Source: Planctomycetota bacterium
Lineage (GTDB): Bacteria > Planctomycetota > SZUA-567
Assembly: GCA_031278535.1 (NCBI GenBank)
Contig: JAITKH010000061.1
Location: 1 to 8,867 of the forward strand
DNA length: 8,867 bases
Direction of reading: 5' to 3'
Shown piece after piece: positions 1 to 6,447 of the stretch (the first letter of the stretch is position 1; the number at the start of each line of letters is the position of its first letter). The translations under genes were made by a program, and so were the position numbers. The notes beneath the pieces were generated by a model. The model had not been told where the DNA came from. It did not search any database and was given only the letters and a program-made list of their open reading frames with translations.

Positions 1-170
1 CCGTGGCCGAAACGTTGGGCCGCGAAGCTCCGGTCCCCCTGGAGATCGTCGGCATCCAGGATACCTTTGCCGAGTCGGGCGACTATGAAAAACTCCTGGA
101 AAAATACGGCCTTTTCCCCGCCCGGGTGGCCGAAAGGGCGAAGGCGATCCTGGCCCGCAAGAAAAAATGA
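1..170 (+). CDS. Transketolase family protein, C-terminal end (5' truncated by window)
   Basis: Only the last 55 complete codons are present; the first full codon is at position 3 and the stop is TGA at 168-170. The peptide reads as the extreme C-terminus of a transketolase-type enzyme: a proline-containing strand (APVPLEIVGIQD), then FAESGDYEKLLEKYGL, then a charged helix ending ARKK. The pattern of Gly-Ile-x-Asp-x-Phe-x-Glu-Ser-Gly followed by a Lys-Tyr-Gly-Leu turn is typical of this domain. Transketolases move a two-carbon ketol unit between sugar phosphates using thiamine diphosphate, and can use hydroxypyruvate as donor. Many bacteria encode them as separate N- and C-terminal subunits, and which form this is cannot be seen here. 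A strong terminator follows 31 nt after the stop. DXS or another family member cannot be fully excluded, but the ending fits transketolase better. Confidence 0.8.
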   Translation, partial: VAETLGREAPVPLEIVGIQDTFAESGDYEKLLEKYGLFPARVAERAKAILARKKK

Positions 171-201
171 ACGAAGGGTTTCGGCGTTGTGTTCCGCCCG
201 G

Positions 202-225
202 CCCCGGCGGACCGGGGTTTCTTTT
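202..225 (+). terminator. Intrinsic terminator after the transketolase gene
   Basis: A perfect 6-bp GC-only stem, CCCCGG (202-207) with CCGGGG (212-217), closes a 4-nt loop CGGA and is followed directly by TTTCTTTT (218-225). This is a textbook rho-independent signal for the gene ending at 170. It ends only 30 nt before the next start codon at 256, so the downstream gene must be read through it or start upstream of it. Confidence 0.85.
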
Positions 226-231
226 CGAATT

Positions 232-244
232 TTACGTAACGTAA
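232..244. promoter_or_regulatory. 13-bp palindrome overlapping the isomerase ribosome binding site
   Basis: TTACGT-A-ACGTAA is a perfect odd-length dyad centred on position 238. Its right end shares two bases with the Shine-Dalgarno AAGGAG (243-248) of the gene starting at 256. It could be a DNA operator or a small RNA hairpin (TTACG, loop TAA, CGTAA). It is AT-rich in a GC-rich setting. A function is inferred only from symmetry and position, and chance is possible. Confidence 0.3.
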
Positions 245-255
245 GGAGCAAGGCA

Positions 256-1164
256 ATGAATGAACCCATGCGCAAGTACATGCGGGTCGGTATCGTCAAC
301 TTCATGGCGTTTCCCGCCACCATGAAGGGCGAGGGTCCGATCATCGAGGCAACCCGCGCCATCTGCCGGGACGACTATTTCGACGTCATCGAGGTCACCT
401 GGATCAAGGACCCCGAAACCCGGAAACAGGTCCGGAAAATGGTCGAGACCGCCGGACTCACCCTCACCTACGGAAGCCAGCCGAGAATGCTCACCACCGG
501 CTCCAACATCAACGATCTGGACGATGCCAGGCGCAAGGCCGCCCTCGATTCGCTCAAGGCCGGGATCGACGAGGCGTACGAACTCGGCGCCAAAGGCTTC
601 GCCTTCCTTTCCGGAAAATACCAGGAGGAGACCAGGAAGCGTTCCTTCGACGCGCTCCTCGATTCCGCCTCCCAACTCTGCGAATACGCCGCCGCCAAGG
701 GGGACATGCCCGTCCTTCTCGAGGTCTTCGACTACGATTTCGACAAGAAATCCATCATCGGGCCGGCGCCGCTGGCTCGCAAGTTTGTCGACAAAATGAA
801 ATGCAAACACCATAATTTCGGCTTGATGGTCGACCTGTCGCACATCGTGCAGATTCACGAGACCATCCGCGAAAACATCCTGCCCATCGCCCCCTACGTC
901 CGCCACGCCCACATCGCCAACGCGGTGATGAAGCCGGGCGCTGAGGCGGTTGGGGACATGCATCCCCGCTTCCAGTTCCCCAACTCCGAAATCGGCGTTT
1001 GCGAGGTGACGGAATTCCTCCGCATTCTTTTCGACATCGGCTACCTTAACGACAGGGAGCCGCCGATCGTCAGCTTCGAAGTCAAGCCTTGGGGCGACGA
1101 GGATCCCGAATTCGTCATCGCCAACGCCAAACGCACCCTGAACGAGGCATGGGCCAGGCTCTGA
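256..1164 (+). CDS. Sugar isomerase/epimerase, xylose isomerase-like TIM barrel
   Basis: This 302-aa soluble protein belongs to the xylose-isomerase-like/AP-endonuclease-2 TIM-barrel group, which interconverts ketoses or related hydroxy-oxo compounds with a divalent metal. Likely metal ligands at strand ends are E156 (LLEVFDYD), D193 (MVDLSH), H219 (RHAHIAN) and E275 (SFEVKPW). H196 three residues after the Asp, and the 26-residue Asp-to-His spacing, match my memory of D-tagatose/psicose 3-epimerases. The H219-E275 interval is longer than usual there and carries an extra DMHPRF segment (234-239). No signal peptide is seen. The ATG at 256 is chosen because AAGGAG (243-248) lies 7 nt upstream; the open frame continues further upstream, but through the terminator. 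Neighbours are a transketolase and a hydroxypyruvate reductase-like enzyme, so a ketose, tetrulose or hydroxypyruvate substrate is plausible. The fold call is firm; the substrate is unknown. Confidence 0.85.
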   Translation: MNEPMRKYMRVGIVNFMAFPATMKGEGPIIEATRAICRDDYFDVIEVTWIKDPETRKQVRKMVETAGLTLTYGSQPRMLTTGSNINDLDDARRKAALDSLKAGIDEAYELGAKGFAFLSGKYQEETRKRSFDALLDSASQLCEYAAAKGDMPVLLEVFDYDFDKKSIIGPAPLARKFVDKMKCKHHNFGLMVDLSHIVQIHETIRENILPIAPYVRHAHIANAVMKPGAEAVGDMHPRFQFPNSEIGVCEVTEFLRILFDIGYLNDREPPIVSFEVKPWGDEDPEFVIANAKRTLNEAWARL

Positions 1165-1180
1165 GGAGTTTTTTTCGCGT

Positions 1181-1206
1181 ATCCGCCCCGATTCGGGCGG
1201 ATTTTT
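1181..1206 (+). terminator. Intrinsic terminator between isomerase and dehydrogenase genes
   Basis: ATCCGCCC (1181-1188) pairs perfectly over 8 bp with GGGCGGAT (1195-1202) around a 6-nt loop, and the last T begins a run of five T (1202-1206). It starts 16 nt after the isomerase stop and ends 29 nt before the next ATG at 1236. An earlier T7 run (1169-1175) lacks a preceding hairpin. It should attenuate transcription into the dehydrogenase gene. Confidence 0.85.
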
Positions 1207-1235
1207 CCGGACTTTTGCAAAAAGGAACGTACGCC

Positions 1236-2210
1236 ATGAAAATCGTAGTCTTGGACGGCTATACCCTGAATCCCGGCGACATTGACTGGGAAGGCTTCAA
1301 GAAGTTGGGCGAGTTCGTTTGTTATGATCGCACTACCACCAAGAAGGAGGAGTCGGCGAAGATTATCGAACGCATCGCCGACGCCGGGGCCGTCATCATC
1401 AACAAGACCCCGATAACCCGAGAAATTCTCGACGCCAAGCCGCAAATCAAGTATATCGGCGTCCTCGCCACCGGCTACAACGTCGTGGACATCGACGCCG
1501 CCAAGGAAAAGGGGATCGTAGTCACCAACATCCCGACCTACGGCACCACCGCCGTGGCCCAATTCGTTTTCGCCCACGTCCTGGAGTTCTGCCACCACGT
1601 GGCCCATCACGCCCAAACCGTGAAGGACGGGCGCTGGGCGAAGTCGGAGGATTTCTGCTATTGGGATTATCCGCTGATCGAACTGGCCGACAAGACCATG
1701 GGCATCATCGGCTTCGGCCGCATCGGGCAAACGGTCGCCAAAATTGCCGTCGCCTTCGGCATGAAGGTCCTGGCCTACGACGAATACGTCAACAAGTCGC
1801 TTGAGACCGACTCCATCAAGTACGCCCCCTTGGACGAAGTGCTTTTCCGCTCCGACGTCGTCAGCCTGCACGTCCCGTTGTTCGACTCCACCAAACACAT
1901 GATCAACAAGAACACGATTGCCAAGATGAAGGACGGCGTCATCATCATCAATACCTCCCGCGGTCCGCTGGTGAAGGAGGAGGACATGGTCGCTGCCCTG
2001 GAGAGCGGCAAGGTGGCCGGCTACGGTTCCGACGTGGTGGAGGTGGAGCCGATTCTCCTCTCCAACAAGCTGCCCCAGACCAAAAACTGCCATATCACCC
2101 CGCATATCGCCTGGGCGCCGAAAGCTGCCCGCATCCGGCTCATGAACATCGCGGTGGACAATCTCGCCGCTTTCATCAAGGGCATCCCCGTCAACGTGGT
2201 GAATAAGTAA
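1236..2210 (+). CDS. D-2-hydroxyacid dehydrogenase (glycerate dehydrogenase/hydroxypyruvate reductase type)
   Basis: This 324-aa protein has the normal length of an NAD(H)-dependent D-isomer hydroxyacid dehydrogenase. The nucleotide-binding motif is GFGRIG (159-164), with an acidic D182 at the end of the next strand, favouring NAD(H) over NADP(H). The catalytic set is R242 (TSRGPLV), E271 (EVEP) and H290 (TPHIAWAP). The TPHIAWA sequence, the N-terminal LDGYTLNPGD and the ending IPVNVVN are characteristic of glycerate dehydrogenases (HprA-like), which reduce hydroxypyruvate to D-glycerate. There is no ACT domain, unlike the second family member at 7000-8622. The ATG at 1236 has AAAGGA (1221-1226) 9 nt upstream. 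This is the only gene here ending in TAA. Intrinsic terminators on both sides suggest its transcript level is set separately from its neighbours. Substrate is inferred from similarity; other 2-oxoacids are possible. Confidence 0.88.
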   Translation: MKIVVLDGYTLNPGDIDWEGFKKLGEFVCYDRTTTKKEESAKIIERIADAGAVIINKTPITREILDAKPQIKYIGVLATGYNVVDIDAAKEKGIVVTNIPTYGTTAVAQFVFAHVLEFCHHVAHHAQTVKDGRWAKSEDFCYWDYPLIELADKTMGIIGFGRIGQTVAKIAVAFGMKVLAYDEYVNKSLETDSIKYAPLDEVLFRSDVVSLHVPLFDSTKHMINKNTIAKMKDGVIIINTSRGPLVKEEDMVAALESGKVAGYGSDVVEVEPILLSNKLPQTKNCHITPHIAWAPKAARIRLMNIAVDNLAAFIKGIPVNVVNK

Positions 2211-2237
2211 CGGCGGTTGCGTCGCCTCCGTCATCCA

Positions 2238-2275
2238 GGTCTGGAAGCCTTCGGGGGTTTCCAGGCCTTTTTCTT
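2238..2275 (+). terminator. Intrinsic terminator abutting the AbrB-family gene's RBS
   Basis: GGTCTGGAAGCC (2238-2249) pairs with GGTTTCCAGGCC (2256-2267) as a 12-bp stem with two G-T wobbles and a UUCG-containing loop (TTCGGG), followed by TTTTTCTT (2268-2275). The Shine-Dalgarno of the next gene (AAAGGA, 2278-2283) begins 2 nt after the T tract. CCTTT (2266-2270) could alternatively pair with AAAGG (2278-2282), so terminator formation and ribosome binding could be linked; that part is speculative. Confidence 0.87.
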
Positions 2276-2287
2276 GGAAAGGACGGC

Positions 2288-3418
2288 ATGGAAGATACGG
2301 GCCGAGGTCTTTTCCGATGTTCCCGGCCGCTCCGTTGGCTGATCCTGGTTGTTCTGACCGCATCCCTGGCCTTTCTCCTCGTTTCGCTTCGATTCCCGGC
2401 CGGAATGCTTATGGGGGCCATGGGCGCGGCGATTGCCGTCGCCCTTTCCGGAGGCAAGGTGGAGATTCCCGGGACCGTTTTTTTTCTTGCCCAGGGCCTG
2501 GTAGGCTGCCTGGTCGCCAGGTCCATAACGCCTGACACCTTTTCCAGCCTGGCCCGGCATTGGGTGTTTTTCGCCGCCATGGTACCGTCGGCTTCGGCGT
2601 TCGGCCTCGCTCTCGGTTGGCATCTCGCCCGGAAACGCATCGTTCCCGGCGTCACCGCCCTGTGGGGAACCTCCCCTGGCGCCGCCCTTCTGATGACCGT
2701 AATGTCCGAGAACTTCGGGGCGGATTCGCGGCTGGTCGCCTTCATGCAGTACCTGCGCGTTCTTACCGTAACCCTGTTCGCCGCCTCCCTGCCCCTGATT
2801 TGGGGTGTTGGCCAGGTGCTGCCGCTGTCCTCCGGCGATCCCGAGGAATTCGATGCCGGATCGATTGTCCTGGCGTTGACTCTTTCGGCGGCGGGCATGG
2901 TCATCGGGAAACGGTTCAATTTCACCTCCGGATCCATGCTGTTCCCCATCCTCGTCCTGCCCATCCTTTCTTTTGCCGGCCTGCCCGCCATCGGGCTTCC
3001 CTGGCAGTTGTATGCCGCCTCCTACTGCGTGGTGGGCTGGAGCGTCGGAATGCGCTTCACCCGTTCCATCGTCGTCTATGCCCTCCGTTCCCTTCCGCGC
3101 GTCTTCGCCGCCATCGTCGTCATGATTGCGGCCTGCGGCCTCCTGGCCTGGCTGTTCGTCGCCTCGACCGATATCGATCCGCTCACCGCCTTTCTCGCTT
3201 CCTGTCCAGGCGGCATGGATTCGGTGGCGATCATTTCCGCTTCGATGGGCGGCGACGTGCCGCTGGTGATGGCGGTACAGACCGGACGTTTCATCTTTGT
3301 TCTTCTCACCGGCCCGGCCCTGGCGGCTTACCTGACCCGGCGCATGGACAACGAAAGCGCCGGGCACGGGAGAAGCGGAGAGGACGGCGCCGAGCGTTTT
3401 GCGCCGCCGGGGAAATGA
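2288..3418 (+). CDS. AbrB-family integral membrane protein (putative transporter)
   Basis: This 376-aa, strongly hydrophobic inner-membrane protein matches the AbrB family (often mislabelled ammonia monooxygenase). The family's duplicated membrane domain is visible. SPGAALLMTVMSENFGAD (129-146) corresponds to CPGGMDSVAIISASMGGD (306-323), each followed by a Gln-x(2)-(Leu/Gly)-Arg motif (QYLR 154-157, QTGR 331-334). RFPAG (35-39) aligns with RFNFT (209-213) at nearly the same offset. I estimate about 10 membrane segments, the first near 17-34, and a hydrophilic charged C-tail from about 351. No substrate is established for the family that I can rely on; a role in moving a sugar-acid-like metabolite of the upstream genes is only a guess from neighbourhood. 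AAAGGA (2278-2283) is 4 nt from the ATG, which is short. The stop is 3 nt before a long hairpin shared with convergent rpsU. Confidence 0.85.
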   Translation: MEDTGRGLFRCSRPLRWLILVVLTASLAFLLVSLRFPAGMLMGAMGAAIAVALSGGKVEIPGTVFFLAQGLVGCLVARSITPDTFSSLARHWVFFAAMVPSASAFGLALGWHLARKRIVPGVTALWGTSPGAALLMTVMSENFGADSRLVAFMQYLRVLTVTLFAASLPLIWGVGQVLPLSSGDPEEFDAGSIVLALTLSAAGMVIGKRFNFTSGSMLFPILVLPILSFAGLPAIGLPWQLYAASYCVVGWSVGMRFTRSIVVYALRSLPRVFAAIVVMIAACGLLAWLFVASTDIDPLTAFLASCPGGMDSVAIISASMGGDVPLVMAVQTGRFIFVLLTGPALAAYLTRRMDNESAGHGRSGEDGAERFAPPGK

Positions 3419-3420
3419 GA

Positions 3421-3451
3421 GCGGGACTTCCGGCCAGGCCGGAAATCCCGC
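3421..3451. terminator. Shared hairpin between convergent AbrB-family gene and rpsU
   Basis: Two 15-nt arms (3421-3435 and 3437-3451) pair around position 3436 with one C/A mismatch, giving a very stable stem built from GCGGGA, TTCCGGCC and their complements. It begins 3 nt after the AbrB-family stop (plus strand) and lies 38 nt after the rpsU stop (minus strand). Neither side has a real T run, so it may act as a bidirectional terminator with weak efficiency or mainly as a 3'-end-protecting stem. Confidence 0.55.
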
Positions 3452-3489
3452 CGGGAAACAGGTTCGCGATTGTTTGCCGGGGAGGGCAA

Positions 3490-3756
3490 TCAGCGCTTGT
3501 CGCCGGACGAAGCCAGTTTCTTGAGGGACTTTGCCCGGGCTTTTCTCGCCTTGGTGCGCTTTTTCTCCGCCACACGGATGGCCTTGGCGCGTTCCTTCTC
3601 GCGTTCCCGATCCTTGCGTTTGGTTTTTTCCGAAGGTTTTTCATAATAGGAATGCTTGCGCATATCGCGAGTTAGGCCCTCGCGATCACAAATCTTCTTG
3701 AAGCGGCGAAGCGCCTTGTCAAGACTTTCGTTGGGTTTGAGCTCCAAACGAATCAA
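3490..3756 (-). CDS. rpsU: 30S ribosomal protein S21
   Basis: This 88-aa basic protein matches S21 from its first residue: a start resembling MIxLxLKPNESLDKALRRFKK, then C23, and the conserved block around residues 35-44 (HSYYEKPSEK). S21 joins the small subunit near the 16S 3' end and aids initiation on natural mRNAs. Residues 45-88 form an unusually long Lys/Arg-rich helical tail; most S21 proteins are about 58-70 aa. The start is TTG at 3756-3754, supported by alignment with the family N-terminus and by AAGGGGGTG (3772-3764) 7 nt upstream; the frame is closed by a TGA at 3765-3763, so no ATG is available. The gene stands alone rather than beside dnaG-rpoD as in Escherichia coli. It converges on the AbrB-family gene and diverges from prfB. 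Confidence 0.93.
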   Translation of the reverse strand: MIRLELKPNESLDKALRRFKKICDREGLTRDMRKHSYYEKPSEKTKRKDREREKERAKAIRVAEKKRTKARKARAKSLKKLASSGDKR

Positions 3757-3845
3757 TGGTTTTCACCCCCTTCCGTCTGTTTCTCGCAAGGCCGGCGCCT
3801 TTCGACGCAGGCTGGTGACAATAAAAAACCGATACACGAGATTTT

Positions 3846-3873
3846 ATCGTAGGCCGGATGGCGCGGGAGTCAA
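3846..3873 (-). promoter_or_regulatory. Candidate sigma-70 promoter for rpsU
   Basis: On the minus strand, TTGACT (3873-3868, five of six consensus -35 bases) is followed after 16 nt by TACGAT (3851-3846) within the AT-rich stretch TACGATAAAAT. Transcription would start near 3838, giving a leader of about 80 nt before the TTG start codon. Match and position are good, but the -10 register is ambiguous (TAAAAT lies five bases further on). Confidence 0.55.
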
Positions 3874-3892
3874 GTGAAAAATGCGCCGGGCA

Positions 3893-3914
3893 ATGCCGCC
3901 ACGGCCGGCGGCAT
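3893..3914. promoter_or_regulatory. Inverted repeat between the divergent rpsU and prfB promoters
   Basis: ATGCCGCC (3893-3900) and GGCGGCAT (3907-3914) form a perfect 8-bp dyad with a 6-nt spacer. It lies 19 bp from the rpsU -35 and 10 bp from the prfB -35, without a T tract on either side, so it looks more like a protein-binding site than a terminator. A further GCGGCAATGG half-like copy follows at 3915-3924. No binding protein can be named. The rest of the gap (3757-4025) holds the two promoters and leaders and no gene. Confidence 0.35.
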
Positions 3915-3924
3915 GCGGCAATGG

Positions 3925-3952
3925 TTGTGTTTTTCCGCGACTTCTGCATAAT
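3925..3952 (+). promoter_or_regulatory. Candidate sigma-70 promoter for the prfB operon
   Basis: TTGTGT (3925-3930) and CATAAT (3947-3952, five of six consensus -10 bases) are separated by 16 nt. A start near 3959 would give a leader of about 67 nt to the prfB ATG. The leader has a small possible stem, GTCCG with CGGAC (3967-3982 region), of unclear meaning. Confidence 0.5.
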
Positions 3953-4025
3953 TGCGTGACGTTTTGGTCCGGGACGACGGACAAGGCATGCGGAGTGGCG
4001 AGACCGCGGGGAAAAGGACGGCGAC

Positions 4026-5123
4026 ATGCCGGAAATGAGTGAAGTGAGGGATGCGATCCGGGAAGCGGAGGGGAGAATCGCCGCCCTGCGGAAATCCCTG
4101 GGCGCGGACGAGAAGGCGGGACGCATGAGGGAGATAGAGGCCCGCATGGCCGGGCCCGGTTTTTGGGACAACCAGGATGCCGCCATCGGGGAAGTGGAGG
4201 AACTAAAATCCCTCAAGTCCATTGTCGATCCGCTTCTCGACGCCGCCCGACGCGGGACCGACTGCCGGGAGCTTTTCGAATTGGTGGAAGCCGACAACGA
4301 CGCGGACGGCCTGGTCGAGGTGGCGGCCGACGTCGGAAAACTCCGGAGCGATCTGGCCGGCCTCGAATTGATGGCGCTTCTCTCGCGTCCGCATGATCGC
4401 GAACCCTGTTTTTTCAGCATCCACACCGGGGCCGGGGGCGCCGACGCCTGCGAATGGGCGGAAATGCTCCTGCGCATGTACCTCCGTTTCTTCGAACGCC
4501 GGGGGTGGAAGATCCAGGAACTGGATTTCCAGCCCGGCGAGGAGGCCGGCATAAAGGGGGTCGAACTCCGCGTCGGCGGTCCCTTCGCCTGCGGCTATCT
4601 CCGGGGCGAGATGGGGGTCCATCGCCTGGTGCGGATCAGCCCCTTCTCCGGCAAGCGCGAGACATCGTTCGCCGCCGTGGATGTCGTGCCGGACTACCAG
4701 GAAGAAATCAATATCGTCATCGACGAGAAAGATCTGAAGATTGACACCTACCGGGCCGGCGGAAAGGGCGGGCAGCACGTCAACAAGACCGATTCAGCCG
4801 TCAGGATCACGCATCTGCCCACCGGCATCGTGGTGGCTGTGCAGAACGAGCGTTCCCAGCACAGCAACAAGGAGACGGCCATGAAGATCCTGAAGGCCCG
4901 GCTCAAGCGCCGGGAGGAGGAGGCCAGGGCGGCCCAGGCCAGCGCCCATAACGCCGGCAAGATGGAGAACGCCTGGGGGAGTCAGATTCGCAATTACGTC
5001 ATGAACCCCTACCAGATGGTGAAGGATGTGCGCACCGGCGCGGAAACCGGCGACATCGGCAGGGTTCTGGACGGCGATCTGGATCGATTCGTCGACGCCT
5101 ACCTCAAATGGGCGGTGGTATGA
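4026..5123 (+). CDS. prfB: Peptide chain release factor 2
   Basis: RF2 ends translation at UGA and UAA in the cytoplasm. The 365-aa length equals that of the Escherichia coli protein. The stop-codon-reading tripeptide is SPF (205-207, in RISPFSGK), which marks RF2 rather than RF1. The peptidyl-tRNA hydrolysis motif is GGQ (248-250, in GGKGGQHVN). Residues 5-120 form the helical N-terminal domain, including the usual PxFW element (GPGFWD, 43-48). A244 occupies the position four before the GGQ, where K-12 strains carry the less active Thr. There is no CTTTGA-type +1 frameshift site: the N-terminal region reads through in one frame, so the common autoregulatory frameshift is absent. Its own stop is TGA. 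ATG at 4026 has AAGGA (4014-4018) 7 nt upstream; the in-frame ATG at 4035 is less well placed. It is probably first in an operon with glyA. Confidence 0.96.
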   Translation: MPEMSEVRDAIREAEGRIAALRKSLGADEKAGRMREIEARMAGPGFWDNQDAAIGEVEELKSLKSIVDPLLDAARRGTDCRELFELVEADNDADGLVEVAADVGKLRSDLAGLELMALLSRPHDREPCFFSIHTGAGGADACEWAEMLLRMYLRFFERRGWKIQELDFQPGEEAGIKGVELRVGGPFACGYLRGEMGVHRLVRISPFSGKRETSFAAVDVVPDYQEEINIVIDEKDLKIDTYRAGGKGGQHVNKTDSAVRITHLPTGIVVAVQNERSQHSNKETAMKILKARLKRREEEARAAQASAHNAGKMENAWGSQIRNYVMNPYQMVKDVRTGAETGDIGRVLDGDLDRFVDAYLKWAVV

Positions 5124-5181
5124 TGGCGGTTGCGGGCCGATGAATTGTCCGCGGCCGCATAGATAAGGAAAAGGACCAGGC

Positions 5182-6447
5182 ATGAACGAGTTCGTCAAGC
5201 GGGCCGACCCCGAAACAGCCGCCATTCTCGACGCCGAACTCCGCCGTCAACGAAACGGTATCGAACTGATAGCGTCCGAGAATTTCCCCTCGCCGGCCGT
5301 ACTCGAGGCCCAGGGATCCTGTCTCACCAACAAGTATGCCGAAGGATATCCCGGCCGCCGGTATTACGGGGGTTGCGCCGAGGTGGACAAAGTGGAGAGC
5401 CTGGCCATCAAGCGGGCCATGACCCTGTTCGGAGCCGAGCACGCCAATGTCCAACCCCATGCCGGGAGTCAGGCCAACATGGCTGCCTACCTCGCCCTGA
5501 TCAACCCGGGCGACAGGATTCTCGGGATGGATCTGTCCCAGGGCGGGCATCTTACCCACGGCTACAAGGTCAACTTCTCCGGTCGCCTCTTCCAGGTCGC
5601 CTCCTACGGGGTGCGCCGCGACGACGAGCGCATCGATTACGACGCCCTTGCCGAAACCGCCCGTGGATTCAGGCCGAATCTGATAATCGCCGGCGCCTCG
5701 GCCTATCCCCGCGTCATCGATTTCGCCCGGTTCGCCGAAGTCGCCCGGGAGGTCGGCGCGTATTTCCTAGTGGACATGGCGCACATCGCCGGACTGGTGG
5801 CGACGGGATTGCATCCGAACCCAACGCCGTACGCCGACGTCGTGACCACCACCACCCACAAGACGCTCCGGGGACCCCGCTCCGGGATGATTCTCTGCAA
5901 GGCCGAACACGCAAAAAAGGTGGATTCCGCCGTTTTCCCCGGACTCCAAGGCGGTCCGCTTATGCATGTTATCGCCGCCAAGGCCGTGGCCCTGGGGGAA
6001 GCGGCGACACCGGAGTTCAAGGAGTACGCCCGCCGGGTGATCGAAAACGCGGCCGCCATGGCGGAGGAATTCGGGAAAAACGGTTTCCGCCTCGTTTCCG
6101 GCGGTACTGACAACCACCTGATCCTGGTGGACGTCCGATCGCGGGGCCTTTCGGGCAAGGAAGCGGAGGATGTCCTGTCGAAAGTGGACATCACCGTCAA
6201 CAAGAACCAGATACCTTTCGACGGACTGCCGCCCGTCACATCCTCCGGAATCCGCCTGGGAACGCCGGCAGCCACCAGCCGCGGCATGGACGCCGCCGAC
6301 ATGGCCGAGGTGGCGCGGATCATTTGCGAGGCGCTGGAGGCGCGCGGGGACGCCCGGCACCTGGAACGTCTCCGGGAAAGGGTCGGCGGGCTGTGCCGAA
6401 AGCGCCCCCTCTACCCGGAACTGGGACAGGGAAAGGATACGCCGTGA
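5182..6447 (+). CDS. glyA: Serine hydroxymethyltransferase
   Basis: GlyA is a cytoplasmic PLP enzyme that converts L-serine plus tetrahydrofolate to glycine plus 5,10-methylene-tetrahydrofolate, the main source of one-carbon units. At 421 aa it has the bacterial family length. Visible signatures are [10 protein letters not shown] (28-37, with E33), [14 protein letters not shown] (51-64), VDMAHIAG (197-204, with D198 and H201 contacting the cofactor), and [14 protein letters not shown] (222-235) carrying the PLP lysine K227. [10 protein letters not shown] (354-363) holds the substrate-carboxylate arginine R358. AAAAGGA (5169-5175) lies 6 nt before the ATG. It follows prfB by 58 nt with no terminator (only a GC-rich imperfect stem without T tract at about 5130-5160), and its TGA overlaps the GTG start of the next gene. 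serA two genes on supplies serine, which fits a serine/glycine unit. Confidence 0.97.
   Translation: MNEFVKRADPETAAILDAELRRQRNGIELIASENFPSPAVLEAQGSCLTNKYAEGYPGRRYYGGCAEVDKVESLAIKRAMTLFGAEHANVQPHAGSQANMAAYLALINPGDRILGMDLSQGGHLTHGYKVNFSGRLFQVASYGVRRDDERIDYDALAETARGFRPNLIIAGASAYPRVIDFARFAEVAREVGAYFLVDMAHIAGLVATGLHPNPTPYADVVTTTTHKTLRGPRSGMILCKAEHAKKVDSAVFPGLQGGPLMHVIAAKAVALGEAATPEFKEYARRVIENAAAMAEEFGKNGFRLVSGGTDNHLILVDVRSRGLSGKEAEDVLSKVDITVNKNQIPFDGLPPVTSSGIRLGTPAATSRGMDAADMAEVARIICEALEARGDARHLERLRERVGGLCRKRPLYPELGQGKDTP

Noticed and set aside
67..255. Upstream extension of the isomerase reading frame
   Set aside because: It overlaps the transketolase end in another frame and crosses a terminator; the ATG at 256 has a strong Shine-Dalgarno and begins close to the first barrel strand.
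1041..2363. 440-aa minus-strand open frame opposite the glycerate dehydrogenase gene
   Set aside because: It covers a gene with a complete catalytic set, its translation is low-complexity (Asp/Gly/Val/His-rich) and matches no family; GC-rich codon bias keeps antisense frames open.
2231..3367. 378-aa minus-strand open frame opposite the AbrB-family gene
   Set aside because: The translation is rich in Gly, Arg, Gln and Asp without hydrophobic core or motifs, and the plus strand encodes a clear membrane protein with internal duplication.
3757..4025. Possible small gene or RNA in the 270-bp rpsU-prfB gap
   Set aside because: Open frames here are shadows running into flanking genes, without ribosome binding sites; promoters and leaders account for the space.
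5120..5143. Seven-codon mini-frame starting in the prfB stop (ATGA) before glyA
   Set aside because: It is too short to support, has no ribosome binding site of its own, and is readily explained by chance overlap.
5130..5160. GC-rich imperfect stem between prfB and glyA
   Set aside because: It has a bulge, a long loop and no T tract, so it is not supported as a terminator; prfB and glyA are treated as co-transcribed.
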